NCBI RefSeq assembly: GCF_903819335.1
Contig: NZ_CAIJDE010000040.1
Location: forward strand, 62,001-126,000
Origin: Flavobacterium panici
GTDB lineage: Bacteria; Bacteroidota; Bacteroidia; Flavobacteriales; Flavobacteriaceae
Reading direction: 5' to 3'
DNA length: 64,000 bases
The notes beneath the pieces are model-generated. The model was not told where the DNA came from and did not search any database. It saw only the letters and a list, made by a program, of their open reading frames with translations. Shown piece after piece: positions 36,247-44,916 of the stretch. The translations under genes and the position numbers were made by a program. Positions within the stretch are counted from its first letter, which is position 1. Each line of letters opens with the position of its first letter.

Positions 36247-37223
36247 TTTACTTGGATCCCACAAATAAGAAATTTAAAGATGCGCTGGATATCCATTATA
36301 CTAAATTACTAGGAGAGATCAAAGCCCGTATTGTTGTCCATGCTGATCCCGCAGTTACACTATTTTTAACTGACGATAATTTGAAAGTTATTCTTAAAGG
36401 TAGGCCCGATGAATTAATTAATATTCAAATGCTGTTTTTAAGCACCGTTGTTGCAGGTTATAATTTTCCAGAATGGTCCAGCTATTTTAAAATAAAACGA
36501 AAACCTGTTGCCTCAAGGTTGGCTAATGAAATAGCCGTCTTAGCGAAATACGGTTCCGTATATAATCAGCTGAACCTAATATTTGATTATGACAAATTTT
36601 CGTCAAAGAAGAATAGGATATATTCAACATATGATCTTGCTCATAAATTAAATATAAATACGTGCACCTACTGTAATAGGATGTACACTAAAACGGTAAT
36701 AAAGCCTCAAAAACTTACACGGCCCGAATTCGATCATTGGTTCGCTAAGAGCCGTTATCCTCTATTGGCTTTATCGTTTTATAATTTGATTCCCAGCTGT
36801 AATATATGCAACAGTAGTATAAAAGGTTCAACTGAAATGACTTTAGCAACACATTTGCATCCGTATGTTGATAAACCTGAGTTTAAATTTACTTATTACA
36901 ATAAAAGTTTTGATACTTATGGTTTTGATATCAGGTCAATCGCGGGATCAAAATCATTTAATACGGTAGCTGCTTTTAAAATGAAAGAAATTTATGAAAT
37001 GCATGAAGATGAAATAGAGGACCTGCGTAAAATAAAATCTGCTTATTCCGAAAGTTACCTTACGATTCTTGCAAGCCAGTTCAAGGGATTGTCAATTTCC
37101 GAAGATGAAATGTATAGGCTTGCTTTTGGTACCTATAATGATGAGGAATTTTTTGATAAAAGGCCGCTGAGCAGAATGAAAAGAGATATATTGTTGGAAT
37201 TAGGTATTATAAAAAAGAAATAA
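36243..37223 (+). CDS. HNH endonuclease, partner of the ATPase (PtuB-like)
   Basis: A 326-residue protein with a zinc-supported HNH nuclease centre: CTYC (141-144), FDHW with the likely general-base His165, Asn181 in FYNLIPS and CNICN (186-190). The N-terminal 120 residues and the C-terminal 120 residues are helical and not recognised. It begins within the stop of the ATPase gene. In Septu the ATPase is thought to control an HNH nuclease that cuts nucleic acid after infection. No motif seems missing. Confidence 0.85.
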   Translation: MIYLDPTNKKFKDALDIHYTKLLGEIKARIVVHADPAVTLFLTDDNLKVILKGRPDELINIQMLFLSTVVAGYNFPEWSSYFKIKRKPVASRLANEIAVLAKYGSVYNQLNLIFDYDKFSSKKNRIYSTYDLAHKLNINTCTYCNRMYTKTVIKPQKLTRPEFDHWFAKSRYPLLALSFYNLIPSCNICNSSIKGSTEMTLATHLHPYVDKPEFKFTYYNKSFDTYGFDIRSIAGSKSFNTVAAFKMKEIYEMHEDEIEDLRKIKSAYSESYLTILASQFKGLSISEDEMYRLAFGTYNDEEFFDKRPLSRMKRDILLELGIIKKK

Positions 37224-37300
37224 ATTCTATGTAAAGATTAATTTAATGATCTTGACTGCTTCGTCTATAAACTACTAGTGGTAAAATTAATATTCTTATT

Positions 37301-38665
37301 ATGACAAATGAATCAAAAAAACATCATTATTTGCCTCAATCAATTCTAAGGAGATTCAGCATAGATTCAAAGAAAAAGCAAATTTACGTTTTTGATAAGC
37401 AGACTGAAAAAAGTTATACTTCTTCAATATTAAACAGTGGCAGTGAAAAAGACTATAATACTGTTTTAACAGATAGGGAAGAGTTTAATTTAGAATTTCT
37501 TTTCCAGAAAATAGATAGTTTATATGCAGAGATCACAAAAAAGATAATTGAGCAAGGGTCTTTTCAGAATTTTGAAGCTGATGACTTTGCTTCCTTGGCG
37601 GCTGTAACTGTAAACCAGTTGAGAAGGACCAATCTAGAGAGATCAACGCTGGATTACGTTGACAGGGAAATTTACAATACAATTGAAAAAGTAATTAGCG
37701 AATCAAAAAGCAATCATCAAAATGGTCATGAAAAGCTTAATCCAGAAGAAATTAAAGCTTTTTCAATTATGAATGCATTCGATATTGAGGAAGAAATTTA
37801 CCTACTTTTAAAGATGGGGATTTATTTGATTAAAAATGAAACAAAAATCCCATTTATAATATCAGATACTCCCGTAGTTTTTGACAATAACTTTGAATAC
37901 GGGGGGCTTGGGATTTTTGAAAAAGGTATTGAAATATATTTTCCTATAAGTCCGCAGTTTATGGTTAGTTTTTGCTGTCCAACAATACTAAATAAATTGC
38001 AGTTACAAGCAGATTTTGGAATTTTGGATGATGATGCTGCGCAAATATTAAGAGCGGTTCAAGAAGTTTATCCTTTGGTTCTAAACAATGAGGAACATGT
38101 TAAATATTATAATAGTCTTCAAATATTACAGTCCTATCGTTTTGTATATGGCAATACTGATAATTCAAGTTTGGTAAAAGCAATAATTTTAGACAATCCA
38201 AAAATTAAGTTTAATCAAACAACTGTAACATTAGGGGAGATGGGAAAGGGGCCCCCGCCGAATAAAAATCTGCCTATGGGAGATTTATTGATTATCTTTG
38301 GAAATAAGGATCACAACATGTTACCGGTGAAAATTATTACTCAATCGCAAGGGAGAATAGAATTTAAGTGTGAAAAAAGTTTTTTACTTGCAGTTATTTT
38401 AAATGATGTACCATATGAAAGGGCTGAGTGGCATTGTAATCAATCTTTGAGATGGGCAGTAGGAAAACCTGAAATAAACATAATTGATCAAGCAAGTGAT
38501 TTGTACGAGTTAACTTATGCAGATAAAAGAATGTTGCAAATTTTTGAATTGATTAGAAATGAAAAGAAGAAAAATGAAGAGGGTTTTAAGCAAAGTGGAT
38601 TACGACGTTTTCTAAATTTTATAAAAACAATAAAAATATATCTATTTAACAAAAAAACTTTATGA
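37301..38665 (+). CDS. DUF4238 family protein, first gene of an overlapping pair
   Basis: A 454-residue protein opening with the DUF4238 hallmark KKHHYLPQSILRRFS (residues 6-20). Later it shows the family's VNQLRRT segment and SDTPVVFDN (about 190). From about 320 there is an extra ~130-residue basic C-terminal part, ending in a hydrophobic-basic tail (FIKTIKIYLFNKK) not typical for the family. DUF4238 has no established activity; its invariant HHY-x-P-x-x-x-L-x-x-F start suggests an enzyme. The next gene starts inside its stop (ATGA), so the two products are likely made together. The location in a defence island suggests an antiphage role, but that is inference. Confidence 0.8.
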   Translation: MTNESKKHHYLPQSILRRFSIDSKKKQIYVFDKQTEKSYTSSILNSGSEKDYNTVLTDREEFNLEFLFQKIDSLYAEITKKIIEQGSFQNFEADDFASLAAVTVNQLRRTNLERSTLDYVDREIYNTIEKVISESKSNHQNGHEKLNPEEIKAFSIMNAFDIEEEIYLLLKMGIYLIKNETKIPFIISDTPVVFDNNFEYGGLGIFEKGIEIYFPISPQFMVSFCCPTILNKLQLQADFGILDDDAAQILRAVQEVYPLVLNNEEHVKYYNSLQILQSYRFVYGNTDNSSLVKAIILDNPKIKFNQTTVTLGEMGKGPPPNKNLPMGDLLIIFGNKDHNMLPVKIITQSQGRIEFKCEKSFLLAVILNDVPYERAEWHCNQSLRWAVGKPEINIIDQASDLYELTYADKRMLQIFELIRNEKKKNEEGFKQSGLRRFLNFIKTIKIYLFNKKTL

Positions 38666-39459
38666 ATATAGACAGAAATAATGAGCGAGGATTTGACAAA
38701 GGTTTAATAGTTGAATGGGAAAATAATGATGGCGTAAATTTTGCAATTGCATTGGCTAGAATTACTGGATGGCTCCTTCATGTTGATTGGTTTGGAAAAA
38801 CTCAGGATGACTTGCCTGAAAACATGAAATCACTGCGTGTTTATGTTGGAACAGATGCTAATTTAGCTATTGATTTTAAGGGCATTCATAACTTACAAGA
38901 ATTTTACAATAACACAATTACCCCAATAGTAATAAAAAGGGCGAACGGTCAAGGAGGAGTAGTTACTAGATATTATAGTGAGGATGATCTTAAGAGCTTA
39001 CCTCTTCGGGTAAAAGCAGACGAAAACAAAATTAAAATTGCGGAAAAAGCTATTCTTAATAATTTAGATTTTTTGGAGTCAATACCAAAAAGACTCAATC
39101 CTAAAATCCCGGCTCATTTAGCAGGGAAATTTTCATTTGGATGGTGTATGGTATTTGCCCATGCAAAACAAGAATTAGAAAAACTTCCAGCAATGTCCAT
39201 TATTGCAACTAAATATACAGAAGAATTTAGTGGAACTCCATTAGGATATTGTCATACTGTAAACATACACCCTGATGGTGAGGGCGAAGACGTTTGGGGC
39301 AAACAGCCTTTAATAAATATTTTGGCAAGATACGGAGTTGATAAATATTCACTTAGCACTGAGGATCATTTGAAAAACACTGAAAGATTAATGAAAAATT
39401 CGCCTGAAAAATACAAATATGCCTATAATTTAGCAGTAGACATGATAAGGAATAGTTAA
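38662..39459 (+). CDS. Unknown protein translationally coupled to DUF4238
   Basis: A 265-residue soluble protein without signal peptide or membrane helix and with no family that I recognise. Visible features are an N-terminal half with GLIVEWENNDGVNFAIALARITGWLLHVDW-like alternating hydrophobics, YYSEDDLKSLPLRV near 115, and a C-terminal half with two conserved-looking His/Cys positions (GWCMVFAH, GYCHTVNIHPDGEGEDVWG). The latter is suggestive of a metal or catalytic site. It overlaps the DUF4238 stop by 4 bp. It may be effector, toxin, or partner of the DUF4238 protein. Confidence 0.65.
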   Translation: MNIDRNNERGFDKGLIVEWENNDGVNFAIALARITGWLLHVDWFGKTQDDLPENMKSLRVYVGTDANLAIDFKGIHNLQEFYNNTITPIVIKRANGQGGVVTRYYSEDDLKSLPLRVKADENKIKIAEKAILNNLDFLESIPKRLNPKIPAHLAGKFSFGWCMVFAHAKQELEKLPAMSIIATKYTEEFSGTPLGYCHTVNIHPDGEGEDVWGKQPLINILARYGVDKYSLSTEDHLKNTERLMKNSPEKYKYAYNLAVDMIRNS

Positions 39460-39636
39460 CTTGAGTGTCTATGCAAGCGATAATTAAAACTGATAAAATT
39501 GCTTTTCTGAATTATGATTTATCGTTTTTTATAAATAATTTTAAAAGTAATGGACATTTTATATTTTAAAAGAATGCCGATTTAATCGTGGTTGTATCTA
39601 TGATGGTTTCTATTTAAATATAGTAAAATTCTTGAT

Positions 39637-40632
39637 CTATTTCAGCTTTATTTCTTTTAGCATTTTTTCGAGATCAGAATCAATTTTATCAAACTTTAAA
39701 TTTTCTTCGTCACTCAAGGGCCTTTCTGTTTCTTGTTTTGTCGATATATAACTTTTTAGACCTTTGTCAGTTCCTAATAGAAACCTCTCAGAATTGAGCA
39801 ACTGGGAATAATTTGAAGTTAATTTTGAATTTTCGCTCGCAATACCAGACCTTTCACTTCGCGTAATGTTAAGTTTGTTTTCTTCATTCCCGTATGGCAT
39901 CAGTAAAAGGAGATGCTTGGGGTCTAGTGGCAATTTTAAAATGTTTTCTGCATCAAATGGGGCTAAATTTTTCCCTGAAGGGCCATCGTATGCAACTGGA
40001 TTATCGCTTGTTATATATTCTGGATCGTCAATAATTTTAACAACCATTATGGTGTCTTTTTGAGTACGCCATTTTATTAAACTTAATGCAGTCTCTAATT
40101 GAGTAATGACTTGGGAAGGCCTACTTTCGAATTTGTATTCTTTTTGAAGTTGTTCGAGTGTTTTATTAGCAATTGAAACTTTTTCTTTTTCAAAAATAAT
40201 ATAATCAAATCCATTGTTTTTCGCTAATGCGTAAGCGTTTTCTAAAACTCTGTTAAAAAAGGTATTGTGTTGATTTATCCATTTTGTTGTCCTGTAGAAC
40301 ATTGTAACAACAGTAGAAATAATTAATTCTCGCTCTGCTTCTGTAATCGTTTTTCGCGTTGGGTTTGTTAGAATTTGATAAACTTCATCATAATAAGCTT
40401 CGTAATTATCCGAGTAAAACTTTTCAATTAACATTCTTTGTTGTTCTGTTTCTCCAGGCAGGGTATATAATCCTGTCTGCAAACATATATTTAAAGTGCT
40501 GGATTCATAAATGGCTTCTTCGATACAATTTGCGGACGGTAGTGCTTTTATAAAGTATTTGTCACCTCTTTCACTTGAAAAGTTTTTTAAATAAGTTCGA
40601 GGAACATAATGTTGTCTTTTCACTTCCACCAT
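39637..40632 (-). CDS. Second DUF4238 family protein, convergent with the first pair
   Basis: A 331-residue protein with the DUF4238 start VKRQHYVPRTYLKNFS (residues 4-19), the central MFYRTTKWINQHNTFFN segment, ITSDNPVAYDGPSG near 205 and LPLDPKHLLLLMPYG near 235. It keeps the core family length, without the C-terminal extension of the DUF4238 protein at 37301, and the two are only distantly similar. It faces that pair tail to tail and is downstream of the DUF5677 gene on the same strand (90 bp gap). Confidence 0.82.
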   Translation of the reverse strand: MVEVKRQHYVPRTYLKNFSSERGDKYFIKALPSANCIEEAIYESSTLNICLQTGLYTLPGETEQQRMLIEKFYSDNYEAYYDEVYQILTNPTRKTITEAERELIISTVVTMFYRTTKWINQHNTFFNRVLENAYALAKNNGFDYIIFEKEKVSIANKTLEQLQKEYKFESRPSQVITQLETALSLIKWRTQKDTIMVVKIIDDPEYITSDNPVAYDGPSGKNLAPFDAENILKLPLDPKHLLLLMPYGNEENKLNITRSERSGIASENSKLTSNYSQLLNSERFLLGTDKGLKSYISTKQETERPLSDEENLKFDKIDSDLEKMLKEIKLK

Positions 40633-40722
40633 AATTGAAGAGTAATTTAATTATACAATTTTTTAATTTATTTGATCAGTTTTAATCTCTACTTATACTA
40701 ATGAGTTTTATTAACTGATTTT

Positions 40723-41640
40723 CTAGGCATTTTTCACAGCCTCTAATATTTTTAAATATTCGATTCTAAATTCGAAATACCAATTTTGGAAATCGTCTTT
40801 TTTTTCAGGTAATCTCTTTTGGTAAAAAGTAATAAATGATAACAATAATAAATTTAGTGTGTCTGCAGCAACAGCTGTAGAATCTTTGGCGTACCTGATT
40901 TGAATAATATCAACAGTACCATCACCGTTATCATAAAGTTTGCCTTTGTGAACATTTGTTGAATGGATGTTTGCAGAATAAGATCTATAATGAATTTGAT
41001 ATAAAGCATTTAGATTTACTCTTGCTGCCAGTTGCTCAATATCCTCAGGCCCGTTAAATAATGTAAACCAGTTTGGATTTTTTTTCTTGGCATGAGTTTT
41101 TTGAAACTCCAGTTCGATATCAATATAGTCGGGCAATTTTAAAAGTTCTTCAGCATTTTTCTTTTGGTCTAAATATTTTGCGCTATCAGTAAATACTGTG
41201 TTTTTTGCAAACCTGTCTTTTGCAAAATCTGATTTTAATTGCTTGCCCGTTTCAGTTGAAAAATCAATTTTTTCTATAAACTTCAACGTTTTATGTGCAT
41301 CCCAAACAAAGTATGCCAATGCACGACTTTTAGTGTTTTCTTGAAGTAAGTATTCTAATGCAAAGACATTTTCCATTAGCACTCTGTATAGTGGTTTCGA
41401 GGCTTCTATTGATGAGTTTTTAATTAAAATTGAAATTCCATCAGCGGTAGAAAGAATATTTCTAAAAAATAACAAATGAACTAAATTCGCATCACCTTCC
41501 AGTTTTTTGCCTGCTTCCCATTTCAAGAGATTTGTTCCAAAATCAATTGCTTCATCTATTATTTTTGATAAATATTGAAGATGTGCAGAATTATTGTTAT
41601 CAAAGCGTGGAAGAATGTCGTCAATTACTTTGTATTTCAT
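40723..41640 (-). CDS. DUF5677-like helical protein
   Basis: A 305-residue all-helical soluble protein with the DUF5677-type core: FFRNILSTADGISILIKNSSIEASKPLYRVLMEN (a shared Arg/Glu helix pair near 55-90), followed by EYLL and a later H-Y-R-S-Y-S-A-N-I-H-S-T helix. The family is of unknown function and is often seen beside mobile-element cargo. It is upstream of the second DUF4238 gene and may form an operon with it. Confidence 0.65.
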   Translation of the reverse strand: MKYKVIDDILPRFDNNNSAHLQYLSKIIDEAIDFGTNLLKWEAGKKLEGDANLVHLLFFRNILSTADGISILIKNSSIEASKPLYRVLMENVFALEYLLQENTKSRALAYFVWDAHKTLKFIEKIDFSTETGKQLKSDFAKDRFAKNTVFTDSAKYLDQKKNAEELLKLPDYIDIELEFQKTHAKKKNPNWFTLFNGPEDIEQLAARVNLNALYQIHYRSYSANIHSTNVHKGKLYDNGDGTVDIIQIRYAKDSTAVAADTLNLLLLSFITFYQKRLPEKKDDFQNWYFEFRIEYLKILEAVKNA

Positions 41641-41832
41641 TATATCTTTCTGAAATTTACTTATTATTTTTTTGCAAATGGTGATTTTTACTAATTAATT
41701 ATAAAAATAAAAAAATGTGTTAAAGATTTTCCGCTTACGAATAACTAATGAAAGTATAGTCAAATATTAAATAAAGAAAATCTTAAGATCTATCTTTTTT
41801 GTAATCATCATGTGTCAACTTAATTCTTTTTA

Positions 41833-43242
41833 TTATTTCACTTTTGCTTGTGAAATTGCATAGGAAATTGAGAGAAAAAATGAACCTTCCAATACTTTTT
41901 CAGTAACATTGTTTAGATCAATATTGGCCGATTCATATTCCGTATCAGCCTTAAATTCGTCACTTTTTATTCTGTTGACATTTAAGTAACTTATTCCGAG
42001 ACTTGCAATGATTTTTTCTCTTTTGCCCAGTATTACAGATACACCAGCATAAAAACTAAGATCGGCATCCTCTACTCCCTGAAATCCGGCTCCAACGCCA
42101 AACATTCCACCATAAGCAACATTTCCAGCTCTGCGAGGATAGAAGTGCATCATAGCAGCAAGTCCGGGGCTAATAGCGTTATTATTATCTCTGTTACGTA
42201 AAATGACATTCCCAGGGGTAGTCGTTGATTCTTCTAAATAGTATTTTTCATCTTTAGCCTTATCGCCAAAAGAAAATGTAGGTCCAACACTAAAATCAGC
42301 TTTCCAGCCACCTTTTACAGGAACATCAAAATCAAACGCTATATTGTTTTTATGCGGTCCCAAAGTGTTTGTTTGACTTGGAGTTATTTTTATTTCATAA
42401 TTAATCAGATCGGCATCGGCTTGAACAGGAGGAGCAATCGCTACAAAATTTCTTTGATTTGATAATTCAGATTTCAAAAACTCAATATCTGAGTAAAGTG
42501 TTTCGGGATGCTCATTTTCTATAGCTTTAAGAGCTGTCGTTATTCTGCTAATTGACTTGTCGACAGCTGTAATAATCTCATCGTCATCTGTTAAATTGCG
42601 TACTGCTTGATAGGCGGACTCAACAGCACTGTAATTTGTTAGCATTGTTTGATGTTGACTAGTAAAGTCTGCCGGGTATCTGACAGCACTAATTTCTGTT
42701 TGCATTCTATCATAAGAAACATCCATTTGAGCACAATTTACAAATTTCACTCTTGCTTGTTTTAATGAAGAAATACTACTTGCAACTATTCGAATCTGTG
42801 ATAAGTATATATCAGAAACCCGTTCTAATTCAATTTTTGCCTCTTCTAGTTCTGAGGTGTCTGTTCCAGCTGCAAACGCGGCAGAAATTTGAGTTGCTAA
42901 TACCGTGTTCAAATTTTTTATTTGTTTATCAGTAGTAATAGCTGCATTATCGACGTTTTGATTATTGGTGGTTGCGGCTAGAGAACTACTAGGTAATCTA
43001 AATAATGTTTGTAGTTCGGTAGGAATTGGAGTATTGAGGTCTATACTACTGCCTGAAATTGTAACACTATATAAGAACTTGTTTATATTTTTTATCTTAA
43101 ATGACGTCATTGTTCCGTAATCGGCCCCTTTTTGTTTCTGCTCTTTTTCGCTAAAAGTACCAGATTGCCAATCTAATTCTTGCGAATAATTAATTTGAGT
43201 TAAAAATATAGTTAAAACAAAGGATAGTAATTTTATTTTCAT
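41833..43242 (-). CDS. Exported coiled-coil/outer-membrane barrel-like protein
   Basis: A 469-residue protein from the ATG at 43242, where a clear signal peptide begins (MKIKLLSFVLTIFL... to NYSQE). An upstream in-frame ATG at 43269 would add nine polar residues and spoil it. Residues ~95-290 are helical and coiled-coil-like. The C-terminal ~190 residues alternate in a beta-barrel manner (GWKADFSVGPTFSFGD, GGMFGVGAGFQG, DLSFYAGVSVILGKR, EGSFFLSISYAI). The protein probably ends in the outer membrane. It stands alone at the right edge of the island. No function is evident. Confidence 0.65.
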   Translation of the reverse strand: MKIKLLSFVLTIFLTQINYSQELDWQSGTFSEKEQKQKGADYGTMTSFKIKNINKFLYSVTISGSSIDLNTPIPTELQTLFRLPSSSLAATTNNQNVDNAAITTDKQIKNLNTVLATQISAAFAAGTDTSELEEAKIELERVSDIYLSQIRIVASSISSLKQARVKFVNCAQMDVSYDRMQTEISAVRYPADFTSQHQTMLTNYSAVESAYQAVRNLTDDDEIITAVDKSISRITTALKAIENEHPETLYSDIEFLKSELSNQRNFVAIAPPVQADADLINYEIKITPSQTNTLGPHKNNIAFDFDVPVKGGWKADFSVGPTFSFGDKAKDEKYYLEESTTTPGNVILRNRDNNNAISPGLAAMMHFYPRRAGNVAYGGMFGVGAGFQGVEDADLSFYAGVSVILGKREKIIASLGISYLNVNRIKSDEFKADTEYESANIDLNNVTEKVLEGSFFLSISYAISQAKVK

Positions 43243-43824
43243 AATACGTTGATTTGTTGTTATAAACATATCAAAACTTAATTATAATATTGCAGGTATA
43301 ATTACCTGTTTTTATTTTATCAATTATTATATTAATGATATTGAAAAATCATTATTAAAAACCTTTAATATATCTAACTAGATTTAGTCTTAGTAGTGGT
43401 TGAGTTTCTCCTTTATAAAAGACAGACATGAAAAATTTCAGTAGTAATTCTTTAAACAAGTAGTATTACCTTTAAGGATTTCTATGAAATAAAAAATTTA
43501 GATGTTGAGATTTAAAATAATCGATCGAAGATATAAAGTTTGGAAAATTTAATTTTTATAAGCTAATATAAAAAAACTTTTCAAGCATTTTATGAAGTTA
43601 GTTCTTTATTAGTATTTGTTTCTTATAAAAATTGAAAATAGATTTTTAAAAACAGATTGTTGTTAACAATGCCGCAATATTATATAGTTCGAATTAAAGA
43701 TGTTGGATAATTAATCTTTCCTTAAAGGTTCGAATTTTCTCTGATTATTTACAGATGAAGGGATAAATCATTTTTTTAATAATTTAAATTTACTCACTAT
43801 ATTATAGAGAGTAGTCATAATTTT

Positions 43825-43842
43825 TTGTACCTTATTTGTACC
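43825..43842. promoter_or_regulatory. TTGTACC direct repeat, possible recombinase or attachment-related site
   Basis: TTGTACC occurs at 43825-43831 and 43836-43842, 11 bp apart. Read on the other strand it is GGTACAA-ATAA-GGTACAA, closely matching GGTACAA-AAG-GGTACAA at 15914-15930. It lies ~300 bp left of the first housekeeping-type gene. It may be an arm or core site used by the element's tyrosine recombinase; no recombinase gene is in view to test this. Confidence 0.35.
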
Positions 43843-43906
43843 ATTGCCATGTGAAGGTTTGCTATATAAGGGTTGTTACTTTTGAAGAAGTAAAATAATT
43901 TACTAC

Positions 43907-43934
43907 GTAAAGACGCACTGCGGTGCGTCTCTAC
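43907..43934. repeat. REP-like palindrome with AGACGCAC core
   Basis: AGACGCAC (43911-43918) and GTGCGTCT (43923-43930) form a perfect GC-rich stem around TGCG, flanked by GTAA and CTAC. Such GTARAGACGCACTGC-type palindromes recur between genes in flavobacterial chromosomes, so this looks like an interspersed repeat rather than a terminator. Confidence 0.65.
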
Positions 43935-43945
43935 AATTGAATATA

Positions 43946-43980
43946 AAAACCGAGTCAGAAATGACTCGGTTTTTTTGTGT
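43946..43980. terminator. Hairpin terminator with GAAA loop
   Basis: AAAACCGAGTCA (43946-43957) and TGACTCGGTTTT (43962-43973) form a perfect 12-bp stem closed by GAAA and followed by Ts. No gene ends directly upstream on the + strand. A related hairpin occurs at 44709-44734. Confidence 0.7.
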
Positions 43981-44124
43981 CTATATATTAAATTGTTGTG
44001 TTTCAGTTATATGAAAATTAAGATTGATTTAATTGAAAAAAACTTCGCAAAATGAGGTTTCCCTCAATTTAATTATCAGGTTTTAGCTTAGTTTTGGGAA
44101 AAATAACCTAAAACAAAAAATACC

Positions 44125-44688
44125 ATGAAAAAAATCTTAAGCCTCGGGTTTATCTTCCTGACTATTCTATTTACGGGATGCAGCAGTGATAACGATGATA
44201 ATGCTGTTGACAATGAAAACTCAGTTTCTGCTGTTATAAATGGAGCAGACTGGAAACCTACAAAAATCAATAGTGTGACTTTAATTAAAGTACCAGGAAT
44301 GAACCAGCGTTTTGATATAAACATTCAAGATGATTCTAAAATGCTTATGCTTGCATGTGAAAACGCTACTACTGCTGAAGATGCAATGCCATTAAAAGAA
44401 TATAATTTTTACGAAGAGATAGATGAAGAAGATAAAAAATTACAGGTTAGTGATGCATTATTTATTAATTCTTATTTAATCGATGGAAATACTTATACAG
44501 AACACATTCCTGTTTCTGGAAAAATAACAATAACCGCAATGGATCCAAATAAAAAGACGGTTTCGGGAACATTTAGTTTTAAAGCTGTAAAAGGTGGTGT
44601 GTTACAAACTAAAATTGTAACTCCAGAAGTCTTTGAAGTAAAAAATGGAGTTTTTACTAATTTGTCATATACGGTTTACAAACAATAA
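44125..44688 (+). CDS. DUF6252-like lipoprotein
   Basis: A 187-residue protein with a lipoprotein signal (FLTILFTGCSSD; Cys near 19), an acidic Asp/Asn linker and a single beta-rich domain with VSAVINGADWKP at its start and KTVSGTFSFKAV near the end. This is the pattern of DUF6252-type flavobacterial lipoproteins. Function unknown; probably outer-membrane attached. Flanked by hairpin terminators on both sides, so a single-gene transcript. Confidence 0.7.
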   Translation: MKKILSLGFIFLTILFTGCSSDNDDNAVDNENSVSAVINGADWKPTKINSVTLIKVPGMNQRFDINIQDDSKMLMLACENATTAEDAMPLKEYNFYEEIDEEDKKLQVSDALFINSYLIDGNTYTEHIPVSGKITITAMDPNKKTVSGTFSFKAVKGGVLQTKIVTPEVFEVKNGVFTNLSYTVYKQ

Positions 44689-44708
44689 ATTACATCAAAA
44701 ATTATATC

Positions 44709-44740
44709 AAACCGGGTTAGAAATGACTCGGTTTTTTTTA
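44709..44740 (+). terminator. Intrinsic terminator of the DUF6252-like gene
   Basis: AAACCGGGTTA (44709-44719) and TGACTCGGTTT (44724-44734) pair over 11 bp, two of them G-U, with a GAAA loop and an eight-T tract. Nearly the same hairpin as at 43946. Confidence 0.85.
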
Positions 44741-44763
44741 TGGATTTATGTTTTGCATGTATG

Positions 44764-44800
44764 TTAAACCCGGCAGGTTTTTAAAACCTGTCGGGTTTAA
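44764..44800. repeat. Near-perfect 18-bp inverted repeat (REP-like)
   Basis: TTAAACCCGGCAGGTTTT (44764-44781) is mirrored by 44783-44800 with a single G-U position. This AACCCGACAGGTTT-type palindrome is a common dispersed element in Bacteroidota genomes; its role is not established. Confidence 0.7.
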
Positions 44801-44916
44801 TTATAAAAAGTAGTAAAAATACTATAAACTTAATTGTTCTGGTTTTTTACAAAATGATAATTGTCATTTCCCATTCAGATTCTTTTTCGTAATATTACTA
44901 TTGTAAATTTTTTTGA

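Larger units (their letters stand above)
43243..44124. other. Long AT-rich intergenic region at the island-chromosome boundary
   Basis: About 880 bp without a credible gene. It includes the promoter region of the leftward barrel-like gene, a GGTACAA-type direct repeat (43825-43842), a 28-bp palindromic repeat (43907-43934) and a strong hairpin terminator (43946-43980). Gene content changes here from mobile cargo to housekeeping genes, making it a candidate element end. Confidence 0.55.

Noticed and set aside
43727..43738. T-loop-like GGTTCGAATTTT, possible tRNA 3' fragment at an attachment site
   Set aside because: The flanking T-stem does not pair well and there is no anticodon arm, acceptor stem or CCA nearby.
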